From Brachionus manjavacas (taxonomy: Eukaryota > Rotifera > Eurotatoria > Ploima > Brachionidae), in the NCBI GenBank assembly GCA_019054805.1, contig JAHQIY010000018.1, forward strand, positions 992,001 to 1,056,000: a stretch of 64,000 bases of DNA. Reading direction: 5' to 3'. Shown here piece after piece: positions 47,164 to 58,196 of this stretch (the stretch's first letter is position 1; each line of letters opens with the position of its first letter). The notes under the pieces are model-generated. The model did not search any database, was not told the DNA's origin, and was given only the letters and a program-made list of their open reading frames with translations. The position numbers and the translations under genes were made by a program.

Positions 47164-49554
47164 ATGGTCGATCGGCATTTTATGTTTTTCTCTATTTGTT
47201 TATTGATTACACAAATTAATGGTGCTTCAATTTATGGATCTTATGGCAAACCAGAAAAAATAAGTAATTCGTACGAACAAACCTCAAGTGAAAATACACA
47301 AGCATATGTTGCACCGACAACACAAGGATACGTTCAATCGGTTGAGCAAACAAAAGCTGCTTACGATGTGCCTCAGCTAACAACTGTTAACTACAATGAA
47401 GAAACAACACCCGCTACTGTAGCTTATGATGTTCCAGTTGAAACAACCACTGTTACCTACTATGAGGAGACTACAGTACCTGTCCCAGTGGTGTATGATG
47501 TTCCACAACAAACAACTGTTATCTACTATGAGGAAACAACACCCGCTACTGTAGCTTATGATGTTCCTGTTGAAACAACCACTGTTACCTACTATGAGGA
47601 AACAACACCCGCTACTGTAGCTTATGATGTTCCAGTTGAATCAACCACTGTTACCTACTATGAGGAGACTACAGTACCTGTTCCAGTGGTGTATGATGTT
47701 CCACAACAAACAACTGTAACCTACTATATGGAGACTACAGTACCTGTTCCAGTGGTGTATGATGTTCCACAACAAACAACTGTTATCTACTATGAGGAAA
47801 CAACACCCGCTACTGTAGCTTATGATGTTCCAGTTGAATCAACCACTGTTACCTACTATGAGGAAACAACACCCGCTCCTGTAGCTTATGATGTTCCTGT
47901 TGAATCAACCACTGTTACCTACTATGAGGAGACTACAGTACCTGTTCCAGTGGTGTATGATGTTCCACAACAAACAACTGTTACCTACTATGAGGAAACA
48001 ACACCCGCTACTGTAGCTTATGATGTTCCCTCTTATCAAAACTATGAAACAACAACAGCAATAGCAATATTTGATGAGCTTCCATCAGTTGATGTTGTTT
48101 TAGAAACAACTGATAAATACGATGTACCTGTTAATTATGAATTTGTTGAGGTTCAGACGACAACTCCTATTACAGAAACTTTTTTAAATCATGATCAATC
48201 TTTCATGAATTATTATAACTATGAAAGCACAAATCCAGGATATGTATTTGAGGTAGAAGAAGCAACTACTACTGTAGCTTATGATGTTCCTGTTGAATCA
48301 ACCACTGTTACCTACTATGAGGAGACTACAGTACCTGTTCCAGTGGTGTATGATGTTCCACAACAAACAACTGTTACCTACTATGAAGAAACAACACCCG
48401 CTACTGTAGCTTATGATGTTCCAGTTGAAACAACCACTGTTACCTACTATGAGGAGACTACAGTACCTGTCCCAGTGGTGTATGATGTTCCACAACAAAC
48501 AACTGTTATCTACTATGAGGAAACAACACCCGCTACTGTAGCTTATGATGTTCCAGTTGAATCAACCACTGTTACCTACTATGAGGAAACAACACCCGCT
48601 CCTGTAGCTTATGATGTTCCTGTTGAATCAACCACTGTTACCTACTATGAGGAGACTACAGTACCTGTTCCAGTGGTGTATGATGTTCCACAACAAACAA
48701 CTGTTACCTACTATGAAGAAACAACACCCGCTACTGTAGCTTATGATGTTCCAGTTGAATCAACCACTGTTACCTACTATGAGGAAACAACAGCAGCAAC
48801 TGTAGCTTATGATGTTCCTGTTGAAACAACCACTGTTACCTACTATGAGGAGACTACAGTACCTGTTCCAGTGGTGTATGATGTTCCACAACAAACAACT
48901 GTAACCTACTATGAGGAAACAACACCCGCTACTGTAGCTTATGATGTTCCAGTTGAATCAACCACTGTTACCTACTATGAGGAAACAACACCAGCAACTG
49001 TAGCTTATGATGTTCCTGTTGAAACGACAACTGTAACCTACTATGAGGAGACTACAGTACCTGTTCCAGTGGTGTATGATGTTCCACAACAAACAACTGT
49101 AACCTACTATGAGGAAACAACACCCGCTACTGTAGCTTATGATGTTCCTGTTGAAACAACCACTGTTACCTACTATGAGGAAACAACACCAGCAACTTTA
49201 GCTTATGATGTTCCTGTTGAAACAACCACTGTTACCTACTATGAGGAGACTACAGTACCTGTTCCAGTTGTGTATGATGTTCCACAACAAACAACTGTAA
49301 CCTACTATGAGGAAAAAACACCCGCTACTTTAGCTTATGAGGTCCCTTCCACTCAATCATATTCTGTTCCAATTTTGGAAACGCCAGTATCATTCGATCA
49401 AGAAATAACCACTGGTCCAACTCTTATTAATGATTATCCTTCAACTTCTCCATTCGTTGAAACCAGTACCTCTGTTTCATTAAGCTACGATGTACCTAAT
49501 ACCCAAAGTTATACGAATCCATCTCATAAAATTCCATCTTACGGATCCTATTAA
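47164..49554 (+). CDS. Secreted Tyr/Thr-rich YDVP-repeat protein
   Basis: Single-exon 796-residue protein. Residues 1-20 (MVDRHFMFFSICLLITQING) form a signal peptide. The rest is built from 21-23-residue units of three kinds: YDVPVETTTVTYYEETTPAT..., YDVPVE...EETTVPVPVV and YDVPQQTTVTYYEETT.... I count 29 YDVP motifs and one YEVP. A non-repeat segment (about residues 293-360; Tyr, Asn, Glu-rich) divides the array, and short unique ends bear SYGSY-like sequence. There is no Cys after the signal peptide, so no disulfides. The composition (Tyr, Thr, Pro, Val, Glu) suggests an extended, possibly O-glycosylated or tyrosine-cross-linked structural secretion such as cuticle, egg shell, glue or mucus. 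That role is inference. Not recognised as a named family. Confidence 0.85.
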   Translation: MVDRHFMFFSICLLITQINGASIYGSYGKPEKISNSYEQTSSENTQAYVAPTTQGYVQSVEQTKAAYDVPQLTTVNYNEETTPATVAYDVPVETTTVTYYEETTVPVPVVYDVPQQTTVIYYEETTPATVAYDVPVETTTVTYYEETTPATVAYDVPVESTTVTYYEETTVPVPVVYDVPQQTTVTYYMETTVPVPVVYDVPQQTTVIYYEETTPATVAYDVPVESTTVTYYEETTPAPVAYDVPVESTTVTYYEETTVPVPVVYDVPQQTTVTYYEETTPATVAYDVPSYQNYETTTAIAIFDELPSVDVVLETTDKYDVPVNYEFVEVQTTTPITETFLNHDQSFMNYYNYESTNPGYVFEVEEATTTVAYDVPVESTTVTYYEETTVPVPVVYDVPQQTTVTYYEETTPATVAYDVPVETTTVTYYEETTVPVPVVYDVPQQTTVIYYEETTPATVAYDVPVESTTVTYYEETTPAPVAYDVPVESTTVTYYEETTVPVPVVYDVPQQTTVTYYEETTPATVAYDVPVESTTVTYYEETTAATVAYDVPVETTTVTYYEETTVPVPVVYDVPQQTTVTYYEETTPATVAYDVPVESTTVTYYEETTPATVAYDVPVETTTVTYYEETTVPVPVVYDVPQQTTVTYYEETTPATVAYDVPVETTTVTYYEETTPATLAYDVPVETTTVTYYEETTVPVPVVYDVPQQTTVTYYEEKTPATLAYEVPSTQSYSVPILETPVSFDQEITTGPTLINDYPSTSPFVETSTSVSLSYDVPNTQSYTNPSHKIPSYGSY
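47380..49350 (+). repeat. Coding tandem repeat array (63-69 bp units)
   Basis: Near-identical units at DNA level, including synonymous sites, arranged in a higher-order order (VE unit, VPVPVV unit, QQ unit). The block at 47.82-48.02 kb reappears almost exactly at 48.53-48.75 kb. Interrupted by unique sequence at about 48030-48265. Such homogeneity points to recent unequal exchange or gene conversion. Confidence 0.9.
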
Positions 49555-50263
49555 TTTTTTTTCTTAATTTTTTTTTGTAAAAAATTTTGTTTCACTAATT
49601 TATTCATTTTTTTAATAATGCGATTCAATTTAGATTAATCTAAAGCTAATGATAATTTTTTGTAAATTTTTTCTAAATCTAATCTTTAATTTAAGATAAA
49701 ATACGCTTGCAATCAAATATATAAATTAATAAATTTTTTATGCATAATTTTTTTATATTTTTTCCTAATCTTTTTTAACATGAAATTCATTCAAAGAGTA
49801 ATTTTAGATTTATTTTAATTTTTATATACAATTTAATTTTCAAAGTTTCCAATCGAGTCTAATATTTCACAAATATTTTCTAAACAATTTGAAATATTTG
49901 ATTTTAAACATCGCCAAGAGAACCTTTTCCTCAATGATATAGAGTTTTAATTTTTTTTATTACAAAAAAAAGAGTTTTATTTTATTTTAAAGGTCTTTTA
50001 TTTCAAAAAAATGCCATATTGAAGAGCAGTTTTCTAAAGTAATGCTTCTTTTTGTCTTTTTTTTATTTTACCTTATTATAGTCTATTATATCATTGTGTG
50101 AGAGTTATATGAACAAAAATTATCAGATATATGATAATAAAAACATGCTATCAGTGTAAGTACATGAATTTCTAGTTAAAATGAGCTAGTTTTTTATTGA
50201 AGACCTGTTCCCAACCATTGGAAGTCAGTTCTGGAGACAGTGGTTAGTATTTCTGAAAAAAAA
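49555..50263. other. AT-rich intergenic region
   Basis: Carries the 3' UTR of the YDVP-repeat gene (AATAAA-like signals near 49727) and nothing else I can identify. Confidence 0.45.
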
Positions 50264-51712
50264 ATGGCCTGTTGTGCATCTGTTCTATTGTCTTGTGATA
50301 TATTTAGCGTTATAAAAGAGCAAAAAAAGGCTTCATATCAAAAAGTAAAACATGATATGAAATAATTATTTTTACAATCTTAAAAAAGGTTTTAGATTAT
50401 ATGAAAAAAGTTGAAAATGAATTGTCATGTATTCAAAATGAATTTATTCGAGCCTATCGAGTATACAATAATGAAATTTTACTCAACCAAAAAATTAAAC
50501 ATTCGCACTCAGCTGAAAAAGAGTAGATTTTTTTGATTTTTTCAATTAAATTTAAATTTAATGTTATTCTTAAGTTTAAAAAATTCTTCATTTGATTTGA
50601 AAAAAAATAATAAAATTTCTGAATATTTAAAAAAAGTAAATTTTATTGTTTTAAATTTTGTTTTTAAATTTTTATCCTACAGTCATTTGAAAAACCGAGT
50701 AGAGACCGTCAAATTGACTTGGCCAAACTTAACTGCTTGATTATTTTTGACAAAATGAACAAAGTTTCCCAGAATTATTTTTCAAGTGAATTACCTCAAT
50801 TGCTTCTAGTATTTCTTAATTGATTTGTAAAGAAAAATAATTTTTTAAATTTTATTTTAGCTACAAAATGGTAACATGAACTTGTTTATCTATGAATTTT
50901 TGGAATCGATTTTTATAAAAGAAAACGAAACAAATGAATTTATAGTTAAGATGGTTAAAGAATTCAACAACATAGATTTATCAGACACAGTAATTTTAAT
51001 CAAGACCGAATAATTAATATTATTTATAATTAAAGCAAAATAACCCTGTTTTGTTTGAGAATATTGTAACTTTTGACTACATGGTTCAATTCGAAAATAG
51101 TGAAAAATTTCTGGTATTTAACTGAGCATTTTTATTTTTTCTTTATTTTTTTACCAAAGATTAATGATGAACAAATGAACAATTCAGAAAATGTAAAATA
51201 TTTTACTCATGAATATGAACGGCTTGTTTCCGAGTCCAAAAAACTTTTGGTACTTATTGATGAATATGCCAAAAACTCAAATTTCGTTTTGGAAGAAACA
51301 TTTCAAGTTAACTTTAAACTTTTTATTAAATTAAGTTAAAATAAATGAGTTTTTCAAAATAGATCGAAGAAAGCGATATTGCCAAGCTGCCAAGCTTACC
51401 AGAAATTAAAGTACCCAAATTTATAATGAATGAAAATTGGGAAAATCAAAAATTTCTAATAATGGACAAAAGCTCTGAACTGAAGAAATTAATGGCTCAA
51501 ATCGAATATTTAGAAGTGTTTAAAATTAACGATTTCATGGATAATAATTTGGCATTTACAGTTAAAGAAATTGCCGATTTAAATGGATATTTGGATAATA
51601 TGCTCACACTTGAGTCTCGTTTTTACTCCGAAACACTAGTGAAGACTATTGATAAACCTTTTATTGAACCAGGTATATTAAGCTCTTTGCATTTTTTGCT
51701 ATTTCAGTCTAA
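50264..51712 (+). CDS. Unrecognised multi-exon helical protein
   Basis: Exons 50264-50344, 50389-50460, 50683-50808, 50861-50989, 51036-51113, 51160-51306, 51363-51672 and 51708-51712, nearly all phase 0, give about 315 residues. The sequence is Leu/Glu/Lys/Asn-rich and probably coiled-coil (VLDYMKKVENELSCIQ, YERLVSESKKLLVLIDEYAK, SSELKKLMAQIEYLEVFK). No catalytic motif. Two uncertain points: exon 2 may extend to 50520 (the reading is open to a TAG but does not then splice in phase), and the last 35-nt intron may be retained, giving a stop at 51755. I considered a HAUS/augmin-like or other microtubule-associated subunit but cannot support it. Confidence 0.6.
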
Positions 51713-51830
51713 GAGAATATCTATTTGGTCATGTATTCTAGAATACTTTATATGAAATTTTTTTCCTTGAAATGTAAAAACATTCCAAGAATACTTGGGT
51801 TATATTCAAAAAAATTGCTCCTGAATTATA

Positions 51831-52384
51831 CAGTATTGCACAAAAGTTTGGACGCACGTGCATTTTTTTCACGTGATCTGGCACACCAAGGTAAAAGAGC
51901 ATATTTTTGTCATTAAAACACTCTTTTTTTAATTGTAAGGTTGTTTCTTAGTTGTATAAATAAACTATTTTGGTCCCTGTAAGTGAGCTTTCTTGGTCTC
52001 CCACGCCTTGTTGATTTCTTTGGGGGACCATTGGCATCATAATTTTTTCTTGTTTATTCACATATTTTTCTAATATTGAATAATCATTAAATTAAAATAT
52101 TTAGAAATCAATTGAAGTTAATTTATTAAGTTTTAATTAGAGATTAATGATGTGCGTCTAAATTTTATACTTGTGCAGAATTTTTGATTGATGTTTTTAA
52201 GGTATTCATTTTTTTTCAAATTATCAGCTGAGTGAAAAATCGAATTATCATGTTTTTTATGTCAATTCGAAGGAAAGAGTTAGTTTTATTAAAAATAAAT
52301 TTTTAAAACAAAATTTCATTTTATTAAGTTTTACTAATTAAATATTTTAAAAAACTAGTAAGTCTAAATTTTTGTGCAATACTG
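51831..52384 (-). mobile_element. Internally deleted Tc1-like transposon
   Basis: TIRs CAGTATTGCACAAAAGTTTG and, reverse complemented from the right end, CAGTATTGCACAAAAATTTA, each flanked by TA. On the minus strand, 51968-52038 encodes GPPKKSTRRGRPRKLTYRDQ, the AT-hook linker between the two helix-turn-helix subdomains of Tc1 transposases. The DDE domain is gone. 554 bp long; a deletion derivative mobilisable only in trans. Confidence 0.85.
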
Positions 52385-53137
52385 TATAATACCAATTTTT
52401 ATTGGAAATTTTTGAGCAATCATTTTATGTCAGATGATGTAAGCAATCTTTTTATGCATTTTATTCTATAAATAAAGAGCCTCAGAAATCAGAGATATTA
52501 AATATTTTGAATATTTTTTATTGATTATTTTCTGGGTAACCACAAAAACTCATATTTTACCAAAAACCCAGATCTAAATATTAAATTAAAACACTTAAAA
52601 TTAAATGCATGACCCGTAAAAATAACTTAAAATAAATAACAAAAGATATTGCCAAAATATTAATTTTAATAAATATATATATTTTAATAAATAATAAATA
52701 TTAATAAAATCACAAGGTTAATCACTTGACCACTTAGGTACGAAATTTCAGAAAATTTTTTAAATAAATACTCAGTGCTTCAGACGACATTAATCCGATT
52801 AAATATTTAAAATACGTGAATTTTTACTTCTGATAGATTTTCTTGATTTTATTTTTTTATTTCATTAAACAAGCATAAATCACATGGAGTTAAGTTTGAA
52901 ATGCATTATGGTCAATTATAGTATTTGATTTAAGCAAGTTCTTATTGCTTTATGAGCGTGAAGTCAAGCAATGCCATTTAAAATTGATATCTTAAGATAA
53001 ATCATCACGATTTTTTGATTAACTTTGAAATAATAATAAAAAAACACCTCAATTAATTTGATTTTATTTTTAAAACTATAATACTTAAATAGCTTAAATA
53101 GCCGAAAAGCTAAAAAAAATTTGAAAATTTCATTTAA

Positions 53138-53563
53138 AGGAAGGTTCATGATCGAATGTAATTTTATATTTGAAAAATTAAATGTTTTTTATTTTAAAAA
53201 AGGCACTATAATAAAAATATAAAAAAATTTAATAATACTAAATTTGAATTTATTTCCCATATTTAAATTAATATTGAAATTTGATTTAGAGCGTTTTTTA
53301 GAGACATAATTTGGTTTAGATTAAATTTTTTGAATTTACCTTTTTTCATGGTAGATGATGTTGATTCTGTAATTGTCTTTTCAAATAAAGATTTTACAAA
53401 CATCAAGCAAAGAGGCTTAAGTAAAATAAAATAGTTTTTAATTATAAATATTTAGAATTAATGTTTAAATAAAAAACAAAAAAAAGTTAGTGACATTATT
53501 TTTGTTAAGATATTAATTAATTAGGTTCCGATCATATAATCACGATCATGAACATAAAACTTC
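53138..53563. mobile_element. ATGATCAT-type MITE, copy D
   Basis: Starts AAGGTTCATGATCGAATGTA and ends CACGATCATGAACATAAAAC. Shares internal blocks with copies A-C (TTTTCAAATAAAGATTTTA). The most diverged copy; its right end touches the foldback at 53567. Confidence 0.6.
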
Positions 53564-53566
53564 AAT

Positions 53567-53985
53567 CAATTGCCTTAAATTTGGCATTTTGAAGTTTAGG
53601 ATCAATTTTTAGTGCTCAAAATGATAAAACCAAGCTTTAAATATGAAATTAATTGTTATTTCTTAATAGAATTAATGCAGAACTACACTTTTGAATTTAA
53701 CATACTTTGTTAAATCTAAAGGTAAACTCTGCAATATCAAAATGCATATTGCAGGGTGCACACCATCTTAATGATACAATTTTAAGTGAAAATTTCTTTT
53801 GAAGACTTTTACAGAGTTTACCTTTTGATTTAACAAAGTATGTTGAAACCAAAAATGTACTTCTGAACTTATTATTTTGAATAATAACTATTTATTCTAT
53901 ATATTAAAAACTTGGTTTTATCATTTTGAGTATTAAAAATTGATCATAAATTTCAAAATGCCTTAAATTTACTATATTTCGTCTT
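53567..53985. mobile_element. Foldback element with 165-bp arms
   Basis: Left arm 53567-53732 and right arm 53812-53985 are inverted copies (for example GGTAAACTCTG against CAGAGTTTACC, and ATGATAAAACCAAG against CTTGGTTTTATCAT), with about 80 bp between. No frame. Confidence 0.75.
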
Positions 53986-54214
53986 TATAACTTTATTAAA
54001 TAGTTCTTCTTTTACCCACGTTTCATTTGGTGTCCCTTTATCTTTAAGATTAAATATTCTCAATTTTTTCTAAAATATTCGAAACCTTTGTATTAAATGA
54101 TTTATATTTTTAGATGACTATGATATAACAAACGAATCATGGCTTTAAAATAGTAAAACAATTTTTATTAATTAATGCATTTTTTAATAAAATTTTAAAA
54201 CAAAAAATTAAATT

Positions 54215-57200
54215 TTAATCATCTTCCTCTTCCAAGTAGCGGTGCCATTCTGCCAAGCGTCTCTCTCGTTCCTCCTCAGTTTCTTCAACTTCATATCTTG
54301 TTTCGCCATCCCATGTTTCACATGTAATTATACGACCATTCTTCCAAACTCGATTATTTAAATATTCACAACATCTATCTGCCATCTCAACGTCTTTAAA
54401 ACTTACAGTCACAACACCTTCTGGATTTCTATCCTTAAATTAAATTTTTTTCATAATATTGAATTAAAAATAGAAAATAAATTAATTTATACAATGAATA
54501 TTTTTCATTTAAAAGAAAACTATCAAATATTAAAATTGAATAATTTTTGACCACTCTAAGACTAAAATTATGCTTCTATTCAAATTTTAAAATATCTGTA
54601 AGCTTTCAACTTGGACTTATAACACTTAATTTGAAAGAATGTTAAATTTCGAAATTGAGTGAAAATTGGAAATATATTTAGAGAAATTCTTAAAGCGCTG
54701 TATTAGAGAAAATTTTTTTCAATATTTTTATATTTAATTAAATTGTGTTTTTTGGTTAAAATTTACAGCCTGATATTTAAAAAAAAATATTAATTGGACT
54801 TATATTAAAAAACTGATTATTAAATTTTTCAACCATATTATTTTCATGATCTTGAATTTAGACTAAAAAAATAAACAAAGGTCACCAGAAATAAATCCAA
54901 AAGAAATAGTCTGGAACATATCAGAAGATTATATAAAAAAGCAAAATGTTAAAAATAAAGCAAATGCAATAACTCCAAAAAAATGTCAAGCTTATATTAA
55001 CCTTTTTAAGAAGAAAAAAAATTTGATAGTTAATATTTATTAATTAAATTTAATTGAAAAGGCAATGAAGGCTGTTATACAAAGAGATAAAGATTGGTCA
55101 AGCTGTTGATTAATTTTTTAAGTAAAATTAATAAGAAAATTTAATAAATTAGACTTTTAAAAAATTCAAAAACTGAATTAAATAGCAATCAAGAAGCAAC
55201 CAAAATATTATTAATTTTCCGAAGGCTCTGTAGAAGAATCGTTCTATTTTTTTATTCAATTTTTGATATTGATATTTAAGAATTAAACATCTATTTTTTC
55301 CTAAATTTATGATTAATTAGTTAAGGCAGATATTTGATTATTTACCTCATATTAGATCATGTGAATTTCAATTACCAATTAAACAAAAATTCTTCTTTCT
55401 TTGATAGATTAAAATAATAAATTCAATTAAAAAGAACACTGCAGCACACTTTATTGTTCAATTTTGACCGAAAATAAATTTCTTTTTCTTTTTTATTAAT
55501 AAAATCAAATCAATTTGTATCTTTATATATTACTTTTTTTTTAATGAGAAAAATTATTTTTAGCAAAAAAAGTGCAATAAAGTAAGCTGCAGTTATATAT
55601 TTATTAAATATATTTTATTATCTTTAATTGTAATTTATCAAAAAAGGAAGAATTTTTGTTCGATTTGTATTTGAATTTCTTAACACCCACAAGATTCTAT
55701 TTTTAAAATAATTTCTTGAAAAAAACATGTAATAATATGATATGTTAAAAAAATCTTATTTTTTTTTATTTGACTTAGATGAAATAATTCTCAGTTAAAA
55801 TTTAATAAAGTTGAAATTTGGAAATAAAAAAATAAAGAATAAATTTTCTTCTTTAAAATATAAAATTGGCTTACATTAACAATAACTTTTTTTACATCTC
55901 CATAAACTTCAAGCTCTGTTCGCAAATCGCATTTAAATTTGGTTAGAAGACCCGGATGTTTCTTGATTAAAAAAATTAAATTAATTTAATCATAATGAAA
56001 ATAGAAAATAATTACGTCGAAATCAGATGGCGAAAATATATTTTTAATAACGACAACTCTTTCATACTTTTGTCTGACCACTTCAGGTCTTTCCTCCCAA
56101 TCTAAAAGTCTAAAAAAAAAAATAAATATAATATTACTTTTTCATTTCATTTTATTTTATCATATTTTACTTTTGTCTTTGTTTTTCAAGTAGTTTTTTC
56201 TCTTTTGCCTTGGTCAATTTTTTCTTCTGAGAATCGGTCAATGTTTTAGTCTTAGATGGATCAAACACTCCTTTTTGTTCAAATTTGGCCTTTTCAACAT
56301 GAATCTTGTGACCACGATAGTCGCTGTCATCCAGCAATTGTAAGCACAGCTTGACAGATTCCGGCATGAGATAACAACATCGTCCGTCTCCTTTTACCTC
56401 TTCATTTTCCCTATACAACTTTATCTTCAACTTGTGTGTCGCAGGATCCTTCATAATAATCCCGTACTTGGACATTAATTCTTCAAATTCTTGATCAGTT
56501 ATGTCCAATGGAAGACCACTCACATACACATTTGTATTCTTTTCATCCTCCATCTCGAACCATCCATCTCTTTTCTTTTTATTTACATTTTTATCACTTT
56601 GCTGAGCCGAGTCCAACACAGTTTTAGTCGATGATTGCTTGGGTTCCCATTTATTTGACTCCTCATTCCATTCGTAAGCAATGCTTGTCAAATAATCAAC
56701 GTAGGAATGCACACGCTCTTGGGCAGCGACCCATTTATTGTCTTTGAAGTCCCATTTAAAAAAAGCTCCATTGTAAAGGTAATAGGTGTTTTCTTGCAAT
56801 TTAATGTTAATATTGGGCGTTGAAACTTGCATATATTGGTTTTGGCCATAATTTTGCTGATAGTCGATAAGCTGTTTGTCCGAGAAGATTGGGAACCAGC
56901 CTTTTACAACCGGGTCCCATTCGTACTCAGTACCATCCGGGTCTTTTTTTCTTTTCTTTTCGCTCTCTTTTTCTTTTCGTGCCTCTTCTTCCTTTTCCAA
57001 TCTGAGCTGACGTTTTAGATCGTCTTCTTCGCTTGTTTCCTGAGTCATCAATTTTTGATAATACTCTTCATCACTCTCGTATTCAAACTCTTCATCGCTC
57101 AGCTCTCTGTCAGTTTTTTGCTTTTTTGCTGTGTTGGATACGTTACGGGTCGCTTTTGTGTACCTTATTTTTTGAATTTTTTCACCCAAACCGCTTTCTT

Positions 57201-57225
57201 CCTCATTTTCGCTTAGATCTGACAT
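54215..57225 (-). CDS. HTATSF1: HTATSF1/CUS2-like U2 snRNP assembly factor
   Basis: Nuclear factor that binds SF3B1 through a UHM domain and helps U2 snRNP assembly (yeast Cus2, human Tat-SF1). Exons 56171-57225, 56016-56109, 55875-55961 and 54215-54433, in phase, 484 residues. Order: acidic N-terminus (SDLSENEEESG); DGTEYEWDPVVKGWFP-type repeats; RRM1 with NVYVSGLPLDITDQEFEEL and RCCYLMPESVKLCLQLLDD; a Lys-rich linker; the UHM with LLDWEERPEVVRQKYERVVV, ELEVYGDVKKVIVN and GVVTVSFKDVEMADRCCEYL; then ITCETWDGETRYEVEETEEE. It ends soon after (EEEDD), lacking the long acidic tail of the 755-residue human protein, like yeast Cus2. The last intron (54434-55874) is 1.4 kb and filled with Tc1-derived sequence. 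Confidence 0.95.
54480..55690 (+). mobile_element. Tc1-derived repeat in HTATSF1 intron (fuller copy)
   Basis: Plus strand 54874-55042 encodes RSPEINPKEIVWNISEDYIK then KKQNVKNKAN..., the SPDLNPIE region and tail of a Tc1-type transposase. Blocks 54480-54650 and 55060-55520 are inverted copies of 62240-62430 and 61690-62190. A further local inversion (around 55430-55500 against 55560-55690, sharing CTGCAG-centred sequence) suggests TIR-like ends. Confidence 0.7.
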
Positions 57226-58196
57226 TACACAAATCTAAATTTGATTTTTTTTTAAATTTAAAAAAATTTTTAAACTTAGATCAATTTATAATTTTATGCA
57301 CAAAGAAAAATTATTCAATGAATATGCATGGCACCTGTAAAAATACTGAATTTTTATTTAAATAAATTCATAATGATTTTTTATTCAATTTGTTAGTCTT
57401 GATTGTGAAATTTTAGTATAATTAACAGAAATTAATTTATTTAAAAATGTTAAGGCGCTTTTCACGATTATTAAAAATTAAAAATACAATTAAAAAAAAA
57501 TAATCAAAATAACTTTTACTAAAAAATAACTAGTCGAAAATAAATAAATTAAATTTGCTCTTATTATGAGCAAAACTATGTACAATTTATTAAATTCTAT
57601 TTAAAAAAAAAATTACTTAATTTTAAAGGATATGGGGCAATAATTGTTGAATGAATGTGAAATATGAAATATGCCTCAGAAAATTTTTTTTTTCAAATTT
57701 TCTTATAAATTTGAATGTGCTGATTTAGAATTTATGTAATTTAGTTCAATATGATTGAATTTTTCATGCTTTATAATCAATCAAAGTTTTGGCACATTTT
57801 AGCCGGGAATCTTTCTTTTTAGTTCTATAAAGGTGATATGGATACTTATTTTTCCCTGGTTAAAAGTTTTCTGGAACAAATTTCTTTAAGGAATCTGAAA
57901 ATTAAATTTATATTTTGGTAACTTTTATAGTTTTATCAAAATAAACTAAATTAAACAAAATAAAAGGTGTTTGTCTTTTAGAGTCTCTGGAGTAAAATAT
58001 CCCCAACTCAAAAATTTTCAAAGATACTTTTTTTTACTTATTTTTTATCTCTTAACAATATATTAAAAATGCTAAGACCGGAAACATTCGCTTCATTCCT
58101 TTAGATAGGATCAAAATTTAAAAAACGTAATTAATTTGTTTTTTATTTGTAAAAATTAAAAATTTGGATAGTTTTTAATTATTATTTGTCATTTAT
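57226..58196. other. Intergenic region
   Basis: About 970 bp upstream of HTATSF1. AT-rich, no frames or recognised repeats; presumed HTATSF1 promoter at its left end. Confidence 0.4.

Noticed and set aside
48298..48498. 66-residue minus-strand frame in the YDVP array
   Set aside because: Antisense of the tandem repeat; the same frame recurs with the repeat period.
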